The notes below the pieces were generated by a model. It was not told where the DNA came from. It ran no database searches and saw only the letters and a program-made list of their open reading frames with translations. Below, in pieces: positions 1-8,696 of a stretch of DNA of 34,481 nucleotides. Origin of the DNA: an uncultured Bacilli bacterium. GTDB taxonomy: Bacteria > Bacillota_I > Bacilli_A > RFN20 > CAG-826. Position numbers and translations under genes: made by a program. The stretch is taken from assembly GCA_905236535.1 (NCBI GenBank), contig CAJOQN010000055.1, forward strand, positions 1 to 34,481. Direction: 5' to 3'. The first letter of the stretch is position 1, and each line of letters opens with the position of its first letter.

Positions 1-1
1 A

Positions 2-871
2 GTAAAATTTATAAACGGAACAAGATCTTACTTTTTTGGTGTTTATAAAAACCAAGAAACCTTGCAAGAAGGCGACTTTGTTGTTGTGGAAACCGCCAGA
101 GGAATAGAACTTGGTGAAATCACCGCGAAAGAATCTTCAATTGAACATTATCATAGTGATTTAGGTTTAAAACCGATATTAAGAAAAGCCACTTTAAACG
201 ATATTCGCATGTCAGAAAGCAACATCAAAGATGCCGCCTATGCGATGAGTATCTGTCAAGAAGAAGTCACAAAACTTGGTTTAGATATGAATTTAATTTC
301 CAGCGAATACACTTTAGATAAAACAAAGATTACCTTTTCTTATCTTGCGGAAGACCGCGTTGATTTCCGCGAATTATTAAAAGTTTTAGCTTATAAACTT
401 CATGTCAGAATTGAATTAAGACAAATCGGAAGTCGAGATAAATCGAAGATGATTGGTGGTTTAGGAGTTTGTGGACTTCCATTATGTTGTTCAACCTTCT
501 TAAATGAATTCGATGGTATTTCAATCTCGAGAGCCAAGAACCAAATGCTCGCGATCAACATTCCTAAATTATCAGGTCAATGTGGAAAATTGATGTGTTG
601 TTTAAAATACGAAGATGATTTCTACACTGATGTCAAAAAAGATTATCCAGACGTTAATTCAAAGATATGGATTGATAAAAAAGAATATATCGTTATGTCG
701 ATCAATGTCATCTCCACGGATATTACTTTAAAATCTACAGATGAAGATCCCGAATTTATGGTTGTGGATTTAAAACAATTCAATGAATTGATTAATAAAC
801 CAAAAGAAGAAGATAGACCTAGCGGTGAAAGAAAACCAAAACATCATTTCTTTGGTAAGAAAACAAAATGA
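2..871 (+). CDS. ricT: RicT/YaaT-type PSP1-domain protein, 5' end outside window
   Basis: The reading frame is open from the first bases of the window. The residues before the TTG at 62 (ending FGVYKNQET) belong to the conserved PSP1 N-terminus, so that TTG is not the start and the gene is cut by the window edge. The family signature VVVETARGIELGEI follows, and then two cysteine clusters, CGLPLCC (about 472-495) and CGKLMCC (about 580-603). In Bacillus subtilis, RicT (YaaT) joins RicA and RicF in an iron-sulfur complex that works with RNase Y in mRNA processing and affects development; the cysteines are cluster ligands there. The C-terminal tail is Lys/Glu rich. The TGA stop overlaps the ATG of rsmI (ATGA), indicating translational coupling. 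In B. subtilis yaaT also lies near rsmI, but with yabA, yabB and yazA between; those are absent here. The family call is firm; function in this organism is inferred. Confidence 0.92.
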   Translation, partial: VKFINGTRSYFFGVYKNQETLQEGDFVVVETARGIELGEITAKESSIEHYHSDLGLKPILRKATLNDIRMSESNIKDAAYAMSICQEEVTKLGLDMNLISSEYTLDKTKITFSYLAEDRVDFRELLKVLAYKLHVRIELRQIGSRDKSKMIGGLGVCGLPLCCSTFLNEFDGISISRAKNQMLAINIPKLSGQCGKLMCCLKYEDDFYTDVKKDYPDVNSKIWIDKKEYIVMSINVISTDITLKSTDEDPEFMVVDLKQFNELINKPKEEDRPSGERKPKHHFFGKKTK

Positions 872-1719
872 GAAGATTAAAATCTTTCGATAAAAACGCC
901 AATGTCTTATACATGGTCGCTGTCCCAATTGGAAATCTCAAAGAGATGACTCCAAGGGCCTTAGAAATTTTAAAAGAAAGCGATTATATCTTTTGTGAGG
1001 ACACAAGAAACACCGCTTCTTTATTAAATAAATTTGATCTTCGTAAAGAACTTATTTCTTTAAGAGAACATAATGAATCAAGTGTCTCAAATAAAGTAAT
1101 CGATTTATTAAAAGACGGAAAGAAAATCTCTTATGTTTCAGATGCTGGTTATCCAGGCATTTCTGATCCTGGGAAGATTCTTGTAAAAAAGGTGAGAGAA
1201 AGCGGTTTTGCTGTCAGCACAATTTCAGGAAGCAACGCTTTATTAAATGCTTTGGTGTCTTCATCCTTAGACGCCACGCATTTTTATTTCCACGGTTTTC
1301 TCTCTTCAATCGATAAAAAAGCGAAAGAAGAATTAGAAACACTTAAGAATAAAAATGAAACTATCATCTTTTATGAGGCTCCTCATCGAATTGAAAGAAC
1401 CACTCATCTTTTATATGAAGTGATGGGTGATAGAAAGGCCACTATAGCGCGTGAATTGACCAAACTCAACGAAGAATATATCGAGGGTTCTTTAAGCGAA
1501 TTAGTGACTTTAGATTTTTCCACTTTGATTGGAGAAATGGTCATCGTGTTAGAGGGAAATAACAAAGAAGAAAGCGTTGATGATAATTCTATTCTTTCAA
1601 GAGCGGACGATTTATTAAAAAGAAACATCTCCTTAAAAGATGTCTCTGATATCATTTCTTTTGAATTAAAAGTAGGAAAGAATTACGTTTATAATTTATT
1701 GCTAAATAACAAAAAATAA
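868..1719 (+). CDS. rsmI: 16S rRNA (cytidine-1402 2'-O)-methyltransferase RsmI
   Basis: This 283-residue protein has the usual RsmI length and fold signature. The SAM-binding start AVPIGNL lies near residue 18, followed by FCEDTRNT, the loop GYPGISDPG, and SGSNALLNAL with the downstream FHGFL segment. RsmI uses S-adenosylmethionine to methylate the 2'-OH of C1402 in the decoding centre of 16S rRNA in the cytoplasm. It starts inside the last codons of ricT with a 4-base overlap and no strong Shine-Dalgarno sequence, so it probably depends on re-initiation after ricT. A rho-independent terminator follows about 30 bases after its stop. Nothing looks broken. The sole alternative would be another tetrapyrrole-methylase-fold protein, but the EDTRNT and GYPGISDPG motifs are specific to RsmI. 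Confidence 0.96.
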   Translation: MRRLKSFDKNANVLYMVAVPIGNLKEMTPRALEILKESDYIFCEDTRNTASLLNKFDLRKELISLREHNESSVSNKVIDLLKDGKKISYVSDAGYPGISDPGKILVKKVRESGFAVSTISGSNALLNALVSSSLDATHFYFHGFLSSIDKKAKEELETLKNKNETIIFYEAPHRIERTTHLLYEVMGDRKATIARELTKLNEEYIEGSLSELVTLDFSTLIGEMVIVLEGNNKEESVDDNSILSRADDLLKRNISLKDVSDIISFELKVGKNYVYNLLLNNKK

Positions 1720-1741
1720 ACCACTTTTGATAGTAAATTTG

Positions 1742-4700
1742 CTATTTTTGGAGCCAATTTAGCTCCATTTTTTCTTTCTTTTTAGTCTCTATATATAAAT
1801 ATGATATAAGGCTTGTAAAGAAAACACTCATTCCCAAAACAGAAAGTAATTTTCCTTCTTGTAACATTGGAGTTTCATAATCCATGGAATAATAAACATG
1901 ACCAGGTTCGGCAACAAAGCCAACAAAACCACCTTGAGTTAAATAGGTCTTAACATCGGTGATTTTTCCATCTTTTTTCGCTTTTATTTTCCACCCAGAA
2001 TCATAGGCCACTTGAGTGACCACAAAACGAGCGAGAGCATAGTCAGTGGTAAAGTCAAAATGGTCATCTCTAAAATGAATATTCTTTGGAGCGGTGTCTT
2101 TTAAGTTTCCAATTATATTTCTAAACGAAGAAAGAGAAATATATCCAACCCCGTGAAATTGAGCTTCGAGATTATATCGATGGATCAAAAGGATTTTATT
2201 CACCTTAGGAGCAACACCGGTGGATGAATCGGGATTGACATAGAACGCTCTTGGGCCTCTTCTTGTGGTGTTATCCGTGCAGCGATTGTCATTATGATTG
2301 TCCCAGGTGATAACTTTATCGTCATCATCTATTAAATAGATATTAACTTTTTCGCTATTTAAATAAGGGATATCAAAATAATAAATCATTCCCCCACTAT
2401 CATAAGGGAGACTACTACCATCAATCACAACCGCGTAATTATTAAGTGAACTAAGAGGAGCGATAATTTCGGGGGCTGAAGTATTAATAACATTTAAAAT
2501 TTCCTTAATCCCCATATTCTTCGCACTCTTAGGCATTGGGTAATAAAGCTTGTTAGAAATCGGGGTGTAACTATAAGAAGAATCGAAACTAAATGGAGCG
2601 GTAACCATTTTTTTACTAATTTCTAAATATTTATCATTAATCGCATTCGCATCATCTTTAGAAAGAATCGCACTTGATAAATATAGTTCTTCATTTCTGA
2701 TTGCCAACCATGGTGAATAAGAAGGATATGAACCAATCGCGGAAGAGAGCAAATCTTTTCCAGAGGCATCTTCATAAGCAACCACATTATCAACAGAGAT
2801 GGCAAAATCGAGGTTTTCGGTATCTTTATAAATATTAAAATATTTATTTTCATATTCATCTGTCACATCCGTAAAATACATCGGGAGATTAGGGGTGACT
2901 TCTATATAATTACTTCCTTCCATCAAAACCATATTCTTATCTTTTTCTAAATAATAATATTTAAGGCCGAGGAATTTATCTAAACCCGCTCTCTTTTCGG
3001 TGTATTTTCCACTCCACCCAGATTCAGAAGCCATGAACATATTCCAATAAGTAAATTTCTTAACATTGAAATTATATAAAGAATGGAAATATGAAACGCC
3101 ATTATAGCCATTGGAAGCTCCATCGTTTTTATTCGCGTCACCAATTAAAGATGAGGCGCTTCTAAAATAAGTTTTATCATCACTATTAACTCTATTAACA
3201 ACTTTGGATAATTCATGATTTAAAGTGATGCCATAATTAACATCATTAAAAGATGTGTATCCATGTCCATCAATGGTTAAAGCCCCCATAATCGAGGCCT
3301 CAACAACAATAACTCCTAATAAGACAGTCTTAAAATATTTTTTATTTCTTAAAAAGAAAATAACAAGACTTAAAACCATGACATAAGCGATTTCAATCGC
3401 CATAACCGTGGCTAAAGGATATCTCTCTTGATATGCATAAACATTTTTGATGATATAACTAGCGATTAAGCCAGAAGCAATAACCCCAAAAAGGGTAAAT
3501 ATTCCACCGACCAGAACACTCCATTTTGGTTCCTCATCTAGATGGTCCATATATTCCGCAACATAAGTGAGAAGTGAAGAAATGACAAAGATGTACCATC
3601 TCGAATAAGGTTTGGTAAAACCAAAGAACAAATAATAAGAAAACGGAGTCATCAACATAATGATGAATAACAAAGAAGCTGCTAAAGGCCAAAAATTATG
3701 TTTCTTTGTCGATCTAATTAATGCTGGAAGATAAAAGATGATAAATGGGAAGAATAAGAATAAGCTACCAGCGACATTATCGTATGTTCCGTTGCTATAG
3801 TTCATTAGTGGTGTCCCTCTATCTGACATCACAGGATAGAAGAATTCAATAATTGGGAAATAATGTCTCCATTCAAGACCATTATCCGCTTTTTTCCAAA
3901 GGAAAATATAATCAAAGAAAGCTTTGATATCAAAGTTTTTTAATGAGGCAAGAAGGTTTTCTAAATATCCATCGCTTGAGGCTCTTGGAGCTTGAGAAGC
4001 CACTACCAAGGAAGGAAGCAAAACAACAAAACCCATCATTATTCCAAAAAGGAATCCTAAGAAACCATAAAGGAGAATAAATAAATTATCTCTCACATCA
4101 TTGAGTTTTAATCTTTGGAAATAACGATACATCGCATAGATGAAACCAATAATCGCAAAAGCCACGAGGAAGAAATAATTAGTGAGTCCAGATAAGAATA
4201 ATGAACCCATCAATAACCAAGGCTTCTTCTCCCTTAAAACTTTTTCAATTCCAAAAAGAATTAAGATGAAAACAAAACCGTTTTCGGTGTAGCAATTAAA
4301 CCAAAGATACCAAGCCGTCCAACCACAGTACGCAAAAGCTAAACCTGCAAGTTTCGATGATTTCATCGAAATACCCATATATCTGAGATAGAAATAAAAG
4401 ATTAGTCCGTTTAAAGACATCCTGATAATCGAAGAAATAGCCATCGCTTGAGGTAAAAAGTCGCGAGGCACAAATAAACAAAGGAAAAAGAATGGGTCAG
4501 TTAAAGAATAGAAACTATTCGAACCCAAATTATTAACACCCAAGTAAGTGTTAAAATCAAAATATTGAAAAGACCCTGTCTTAAAGAAATGCCACCACCC
4601 ATCATAGACATTATTATAAAAAGCGTATTGCTGGGTGACATAGTCACCAGTGAAAGGCGTAGTAAATGAATTTATCGCTAAAGAAGTGATAAAAAATAAG

Positions 4701-4825
4701 ATTCCTGTTCCCAAAAGGATGAGGAAATAATAAAAGAGTGAGTGGGGGTTTTTAAAGATAGAAATAAACTTTGAAAACTCTATTTTAAATTTAGAGTTTT
4801 GTTCGTTATTTAAGGTCTCAGTCAT
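1742..4825 (-). CDS. YfhO-family multi-spanning membrane protein (GT-C-like)
   Basis: The product has 1027 residues from the ATG at 4825. A GTG 18 bases upstream keeps the frame open, but it lies upstream of the TATAAT hexamer (4833-4838) and would not be in the transcript. The N-terminal half has about a dozen hydrophobic helices. After the first lies GDYVTQQYAFYNN (near residue 60), the acidic first-loop motif typical of GT-C glycosyltransferases and YfhO proteins, then a YSLTDPFFF segment. A long extracytoplasmic domain of roughly 430 residues follows, and one last helix near the C-terminus. B. subtilis YfhO acts with CsbB and GtcA in adding sugar to lipoteichoic acid; a similar transfer from a lipid-linked sugar is inferred here. 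No CsbB or GtcA partner is in the window. The last codons overlap the rsmI terminator. The family is clear; the substrate is unknown. Confidence 0.85.
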   Translation of the reverse strand: MTETLNNEQNSKFKIEFSKFISIFKNPHSLFYYFLILLGTGILFFITSLAINSFTTPFTGDYVTQQYAFYNNVYDGWWHFFKTGSFQYFDFNTYLGVNNLGSNSFYSLTDPFFFLCLFVPRDFLPQAMAISSIIRMSLNGLIFYFYLRYMGISMKSSKLAGLAFAYCGWTAWYLWFNCYTENGFVFILILFGIEKVLREKKPWLLMGSLFLSGLTNYFFLVAFAIIGFIYAMYRYFQRLKLNDVRDNLFILLYGFLGFLFGIMMGFVVLLPSLVVASQAPRASSDGYLENLLASLKNFDIKAFFDYIFLWKKADNGLEWRHYFPIIEFFYPVMSDRGTPLMNYSNGTYDNVAGSLFLFFPFIIFYLPALIRSTKKHNFWPLAASLLFIIMLMTPFSYYLFFGFTKPYSRWYIFVISSLLTYVAEYMDHLDEEPKWSVLVGGIFTLFGVIASGLIASYIIKNVYAYQERYPLATVMAIEIAYVMVLSLVIFFLRNKKYFKTVLLGVIVVEASIMGALTIDGHGYTSFNDVNYGITLNHELSKVVNRVNSDDKTYFRSASSLIGDANKNDGASNGYNGVSYFHSLYNFNVKKFTYWNMFMASESGWSGKYTEKRAGLDKFLGLKYYYLEKDKNMVLMEGSNYIEVTPNLPMYFTDVTDEYENKYFNIYKDTENLDFAISVDNVVAYEDASGKDLLSSAIGSYPSYSPWLAIRNEELYLSSAILSKDDANAINDKYLEISKKMVTAPFSFDSSYSYTPISNKLYYPMPKSAKNMGIKEILNVINTSAPEIIAPLSSLNNYAVVIDGSSLPYDSGGMIYYFDIPYLNSEKVNIYLIDDDDKVITWDNHNDNRCTDNTTRRGPRAFYVNPDSSTGVAPKVNKILLIHRYNLEAQFHGVGYISLSSFRNIIGNLKDTAPKNIHFRDDHFDFTTDYALARFVVTQVAYDSGWKIKAKKDGKITDVKTYLTQGGFVGFVAEPGHVYYSMDYETPMLQEGKLLSVLGMSVFFTSLISYLYIETKKKEKMELNWLQK
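1749..1773 (+). terminator. Rho-independent terminator of ricT-rsmI, inside the end of yfhO
   Basis: The stem TGGAGC/GCTCCA (1749-1754 with 1762-1767) has a 7-base loop and is followed by six T (1768-1773) and a further T-rich stretch on the + strand. The same bases encode the last residues of the convergent yfhO-like gene (MELNWLQ), so the hairpin lies inside its coding region. There is no T-run on the - strand side, so it should act only on + strand transcripts. Confidence 0.75.
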
Positions 4826-4832
4826 ATCATTT

Positions 4833-4861
4833 ATTATACACACACATGAGCTTTTTTTGAA
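4833..4861 (-). promoter_or_regulatory. Promoter of the yfhO-like gene, leaderless arrangement
   Basis: An exact TATAAT on the - strand (4833-4838) is preceded at a 17-base spacing by TTCAAA (4856-4861), 4 of 6 matches to TTGACA. Only 7 bases separate the -10 hexamer from the ATG at 4825, so transcription would begin at or next to the start codon. There is no Shine-Dalgarno sequence. Confidence 0.6.
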
Positions 4862-4879
4862 AAGAGTTATATTTTTTCT

Positions 4880-4908
4880 TGCAATTATTCTTTCTATTTT
4901 CTATTATA
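4880..4908 (+). promoter_or_regulatory. Promoter of typA
   Basis: TTGCAA (4880-4885) and TATTAT (4903-4908) are separated by 17 bases on the + strand. Transcription should start near 4915 and give a leader of about 13 bases. I see no good Shine-Dalgarno match before the ATG at 4928. It lies in a 102-bp divergent gap shared with the yfhO-like gene. Confidence 0.65.
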
Positions 4909-4927
4909 GAAAATCGGTTTAACAATT

Positions 4928-6760
4928 ATGGAAATTCGTAACATTGCAATCATCGCTCACGTCGATCATGGAAAAACCACATTAGTGGATCAACTCCTCC
5001 GTACTGCAGGAGCTTTTAGAGACAATGAAGAAGTCAACGATCGCGTCATGGATAGCAATGATATTGAAAGAGAAAGAGGTATCACCATCTTAGCAAAGAC
5101 AACCTCAATCGATTATAAAGGCACCCATATCAATATTTTAGACACTCCTGGACACGCTGATTTCGGGGGAGAAGTCGAAAGAATTATGAATATGGTTGAC
5201 GGCTGCTTATTGCTTGTCGATGCTTTTGAAGGAACGATGCCACAAACAAGATTTGTTCTTAAAAAAGCCTTAGAAGCGCACATCAAACCAATCGTTTGTA
5301 TCAACAAAGTTGATAGAGCAAATATTGATATTCAAGACACCTTAGATCAAATCCTTACTTTGTTTATCGAATTAGGGGCTCCTGATGAATTTTTAGATTT
5401 CAAAGTGGTTTATACCTCGGCATTACAAGGAACCTCATCTTTAGATGAAGACCCCTCCACTCAACAAAAGGGAATGGACGCTGTTCTTCAATTGATTATC
5501 GATGAAATCCCAGCCCCAAAAGTAGATTCAGAAGGCGCACTCCAATTTCAAGTTTCCTTACTTGACTATAACGATTTCGTTGGAAGAATTGGCATTGGCA
5601 CCATCAAACGCGGAAAAGTCCATGTCAATGATATGGTCACCGTCTCCCGTTTAGATGGATCAACCAAGAATTTCAAGATTATGAAATTATTTGGTTTTAA
5701 AGGAATTAAGAGATTAGAAATCGAAGAAGCTCAAGCTGGTGAAATCGTCGCTATCGCTGGTTTGCCAGACATCAATGTTGGTGAGACAGTGTGCACTTTC
5801 AATCAAGTTGAGCCACTCCCATTAATTCATCTCGATGAACCAACACTTGAGATGACCTTTGGCACTAACTCTTCACCTTTCTCAGGAAAAGATGGAAAAC
5901 TCTTAACTGCCAGAAAAATTGAAGAAAGACTCTTTAGAGAAACACAAAAAGATGTGGCTTTAAAAGTTAGAAGAATTCCTGATTCAGAAAGCTGGATTGT
6001 CTCTGGTAGAGGTGAACTCCACCTTGGTATTCTCATTGAAAATATGAGAAGAGAAGGTTTTGAACTTGAAGTTTCAAAACCAAAAGTCATCATCAAAGAA
6101 ATTGATGGAGTTAAATACGAACCTTATGAAGATCTCGAGATTGATGTTCCGAACGAATTCGTTGGTGATATCATGACGACAATAGGCGAAAGAGGAGCAG
6201 AAATGGTCGATATGGACAGCAAAGAAGCTACCACTAAATTAACCTATGTTGTTCCCTCTCGCGCACTTCTTGGATATATCACAAATTTCATGACTTTGAC
6301 CAAAGGATATGGCATTATCTCACATGTCTTTAAAGAATATCGCCCGATGATGAATGTCAATTTAGGCGAAAGAGTCATCGGAGTTCTTGTCGCCACCGAA
6401 ACTGGTGTTGCTACCCCATACGCTATTGAGCATGTTGAGGAAAGAGGAACGATGTTCATCGAGCCAGGAACCGATGTCTATGAAGGAATGATTATTGGTG
6501 AAAATAGATATGATATCGATCTCGCGGTTAATGTTGTATTAAAGAAAAATCTCACCAATGTTAGAAGCTCCACTAAAGATAACACCGTTGTTTTAAAGAC
6601 TCCACGAAGAATGTCATTAGAAGCTTGCCTCGATTATATTAATTCTGATGAACTTGTGGAAATTACTCCTTCAACATATCGTATGAGAAAGAGAATTCTC
6701 AACACTGTTGAACGTAAAAAGTACGATGCTCGCAAGAGATCAGAAGCTAAAGGTGAATAA
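4928..6760 (+). CDS. typA: Translational GTPase TypA/BipA
   Basis: This 610-residue protein is full length for the family. All the GTPase motifs are present: G1 AHVDHGKTT (10-18), switch I ERERGITI (47-54), G3 DTPGHADFG (72-80), G4 NKVD (126-129) and a G5-type SALQG near 160. The EF-Tu-like domain 2, the EF-G-like domain with SGRGELHLGIL and the basic C-terminal TypA domain follow. TypA is a ribosome-associated GTPase that helps large-subunit assembly and growth under stress or cold. It is a single-gene unit with its own sigma-A-type promoter and a strong terminator right after the stop. There is no recognisable Shine-Dalgarno sequence in the short leader. Nothing is missing or truncated. Confidence 0.98.
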   Translation: MEIRNIAIIAHVDHGKTTLVDQLLRTAGAFRDNEEVNDRVMDSNDIERERGITILAKTTSIDYKGTHINILDTPGHADFGGEVERIMNMVDGCLLLVDAFEGTMPQTRFVLKKALEAHIKPIVCINKVDRANIDIQDTLDQILTLFIELGAPDEFLDFKVVYTSALQGTSSLDEDPSTQQKGMDAVLQLIIDEIPAPKVDSEGALQFQVSLLDYNDFVGRIGIGTIKRGKVHVNDMVTVSRLDGSTKNFKIMKLFGFKGIKRLEIEEAQAGEIVAIAGLPDINVGETVCTFNQVEPLPLIHLDEPTLEMTFGTNSSPFSGKDGKLLTARKIEERLFRETQKDVALKVRRIPDSESWIVSGRGELHLGILIENMRREGFELEVSKPKVIIKEIDGVKYEPYEDLEIDVPNEFVGDIMTTIGERGAEMVDMDSKEATTKLTYVVPSRALLGYITNFMTLTKGYGIISHVFKEYRPMMNVNLGERVIGVLVATETGVATPYAIEHVEERGTMFIEPGTDVYEGMIIGENRYDIDLAVNVVLKKNLTNVRSSTKDNTVVLKTPRRMSLEACLDYINSDELVEITPSTYRMRKRILNTVERKKYDARKRSEAKGE

Positions 6761-6762
6761 AC

Positions 6763-6789
6763 AAAACTAGGCGATTGGCCTAGTTTTTT
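6763..6789 (+). terminator. Rho-independent terminator of typA
   Basis: A perfect 10-bp stem AAAACTAGGC/GCCTAGTTTT (6763-6772 with 6778-6787) has a 5-base loop and continues into T residues to 6789. The - strand side reads TTTTGTTTATT, so it may also stop transcripts of the convergent pseudouridine synthase gene. Confidence 0.88.
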
Positions 6790-6810
6790 ATAAAATATTG
6801 AACTTTTGCG

Positions 6811-7779
6811 CTATTTTTTACGCTTTTTATAATTATTTTGAGTTTTAGGTTTTTCTTTCTTTTTAAAAGTTCCCTTCATCAATTCACCAAATTCTTTGGG
6901 CATCGGAGCGACAAAGTCATAAACCTTGTTGTTTAAAGGATTAGTGAGAGTTAATTGATAAGCATGGAGTCCAAGCCTTCCTAATGGATTAACGGGTTCA
7001 CCATATTTATCATCACCAATAATATGATGGCCTCTTTCTCCTAGGTGGACACGAATTTGGTTTTTACGACCAGTTTCAATGTTTACATCCAAAAGTGAAT
7101 ATTTATCATTCTCTTGGATGACTTTATAATTCGTAATCGCGTATTGACCATCCCCTTTTTTAGAAGAATACATTAAATTGAGATTATTCTTTTTTAAATA
7201 CGAGGTAATACGGCCTTCTTTTTGCTTAAGTTGACCCTCAATAATCGCGTAATAGCCACGTTTAATAACAATGTCATTCCACTTCTCTTGAAGAGCTTCT
7301 TTTAAAGCTTGATTTTTAACTACAATAAAGACTCCAGAGGTATCTTCATCAATACGGTGAACGATAAAGACTCTATTATGTTTATCCTTTTGCTGAACAT
7401 AGTCGGTAAGAATCCTGAAAGCGGTTGATCCTTTTTCTTTATCACTTGCGACAGAGAGGAGTCCACTAGGCTTATTTAAAGCGATAAAATCATCATCTTC
7501 AAAAATGATTGGTAAATGACTTCTCTTCTTTATGGAAACTGGATTTTTAAAGATGGTGACCGTATCGCCAGGATATAATTTTAAATCAAACTGGGTGACC
7601 GGGGCTCCATCGACTCCGACTTTATGAGAACTTAAAAGAGATTTGACCGCACTCTTTGAGGAATCTTTATATTTCTCAAATAGAAAGTTTAATAAAGCGT
7701 TTTCTTTGTTAACAACAAATTCATTGCTTACTTCATTTTCTTTGGAGTGGTATTCAAATCTCTTTTTGTTTTTATTCAT
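6811..7779 (-). CDS. RluA/RluD-family 23S rRNA pseudouridine synthase
   Basis: The protein has 322 residues. An S4-like RNA-binding segment covers roughly residues 27-80 (ending LYPGDTVTI). The catalytic domain follows, with the family motif HRIDEDTSG (141-149); Asp144 should be the catalytic aspartate that attacks the uridine. Further family marks are LNKPSGLLSV (101-110) and GRKNQIRVHL. The C-terminal tail is very Lys rich and may help RNA binding. The enzyme isomerises specific uridines in rRNA; which site cannot be told from sequence alone, so no gene symbol is given. It is the last gene of a five-gene run, 5 bases after the upstream stop and without a clear Shine-Dalgarno sequence, so translational coupling is likely. 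Confidence 0.93.
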   Translation of the reverse strand: MNKNKKRFEYHSKENEVSNEFVVNKENALLNFLFEKYKDSSKSAVKSLLSSHKVGVDGAPVTQFDLKLYPGDTVTIFKNPVSIKKRSHLPIIFEDDDFIALNKPSGLLSVASDKEKGSTAFRILTDYVQQKDKHNRVFIVHRIDEDTSGVFIVVKNQALKEALQEKWNDIVIKRGYYAIIEGQLKQKEGRITSYLKKNNLNLMYSSKKGDGQYAITNYKVIQENDKYSLLDVNIETGRKNQIRVHLGERGHHIIGDDKYGEPVNPLGRLGLHAYQLTLTNPLNNKVYDFVAPMPKEFGELMKGTFKKKEKPKTQNNYKKRKK

Positions 7780-7784
7780 AAAAA

Positions 7785-8693
7785 TTATTTATATTTTTTG
7801 ATGTATTTCACTAAAGCAACGATTAAAGTAATAAGTTCCATCAACGCGATAATGAATAAACCTATTGGCATCTTAATCGCGTAGCCAAACGGGAATAAAC
7901 CTGCCATTGAATGTGGAACAAAATATGGGGAAATAATGTATCCAACAAGTGTCCAGATGAATAAGACGACGAATAATGAACCTAGGATAATTAAAGATGA
8001 AAGGAACATCTTCTTTTTAAATCCTTGTGGTAAATGGTTAAAAACCATAAACAAGATGAAGGAGATCATTGGAAGCATAAAGGCTAATAAAACAGGAACC
8101 ATAAAGATGATATTGCTATCAAAATAGCCATCTCCAATAAATAGTACTGAACTAATTGCTGCTCCTTCAAAATAGGCTGCTGTTCCAACATAGAAGGCCA
8201 CTTTCCAAGGCATGCCTTTGGAAATGATTTCAGGATTAACAATTTCCGCGTTCGCGTCTTCGTGATGGATAATGCATCTAATAAAGATGAAAAGGCAAAT
8301 GCCAAAGGCCATTATTAAGAACGCGAGGACATCAAATGGATATAAGACGGAAACACCACCATATAATTTCCATCCTAAAGTTAGACAGATGGAAACAATG
8401 TGCCAAGCAAGAGCGAGAAGATTGATAATCCCACCGATGATTGAATAATAATACGCTACTCTCCATTTAGAGCTAGGATTTCTTCTATGAACATATGCAA
8501 ATAAGAAAGCAAATGAGAAGATTGGGAAGAAATAAATTAAAACGGTAGGTAAAAATGTTAAAACACCACGACCTTCAAAAGAGATGAATGGGAACATTAA
8601 ATACACCGCATAGAAGGTGCTTAAGCATGAGGTGAATAATAAGGCGAACATCGCAATTCTTTTAAAAAGTGGGGAACGTAAAAATGTTTTCAT
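7785..8693 (-). CDS. Unknown multi-spanning membrane protein
   Basis: I do not recognise a family. The 302-residue product is almost entirely hydrophobic, with about eight predicted membrane helices (near 12-35, 44-68, 79-103, 117-140, 163-187, 195-222, 229-257 and 270-296) joined by short polar loops and ending in a basic tail. There are no obvious catalytic motifs. Translation is well supported: GGAGG lies 8 bases before the ATG. That Shine-Dalgarno sits in the last codons of the preceding metallophosphoesterase gene, whose stop is only 3 bases upstream of this ATG. It is therefore made together with the phosphoesterase and may be a membrane partner; that link is inference from position only. 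Confidence 0.75.
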   Translation of the reverse strand: MKTFLRSPLFKRIAMFALLFTSCLSTFYAVYLMFPFISFEGRGVLTFLPTVLIYFFPIFSFAFLFAYVHRRNPSSKWRVAYYYSIIGGIINLLALAWHIVSICLTLGWKLYGGVSVLYPFDVLAFLIMAFGICLFIFIRCIIHHEDANAEIVNPEIISKGMPWKVAFYVGTAAYFEGAAISSVLFIGDGYFDSNIIFMVPVLLAFMLPMISFILFMVFNHLPQGFKKKMFLSSLIILGSLFVVLFIWTLVGYIISPYFVPHSMAGLFPFGYAIKMPIGLFIIALMELITLIVALVKYIKKYK

Positions 8694-8696
8694 ATA

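Noticed and set aside
62-64. TTG as start codon of the RicT-like gene
   Set aside because: The frame continues upstream to the window edge and encodes conserved PSP1-domain residues, so the gene is cut off rather than starting here.
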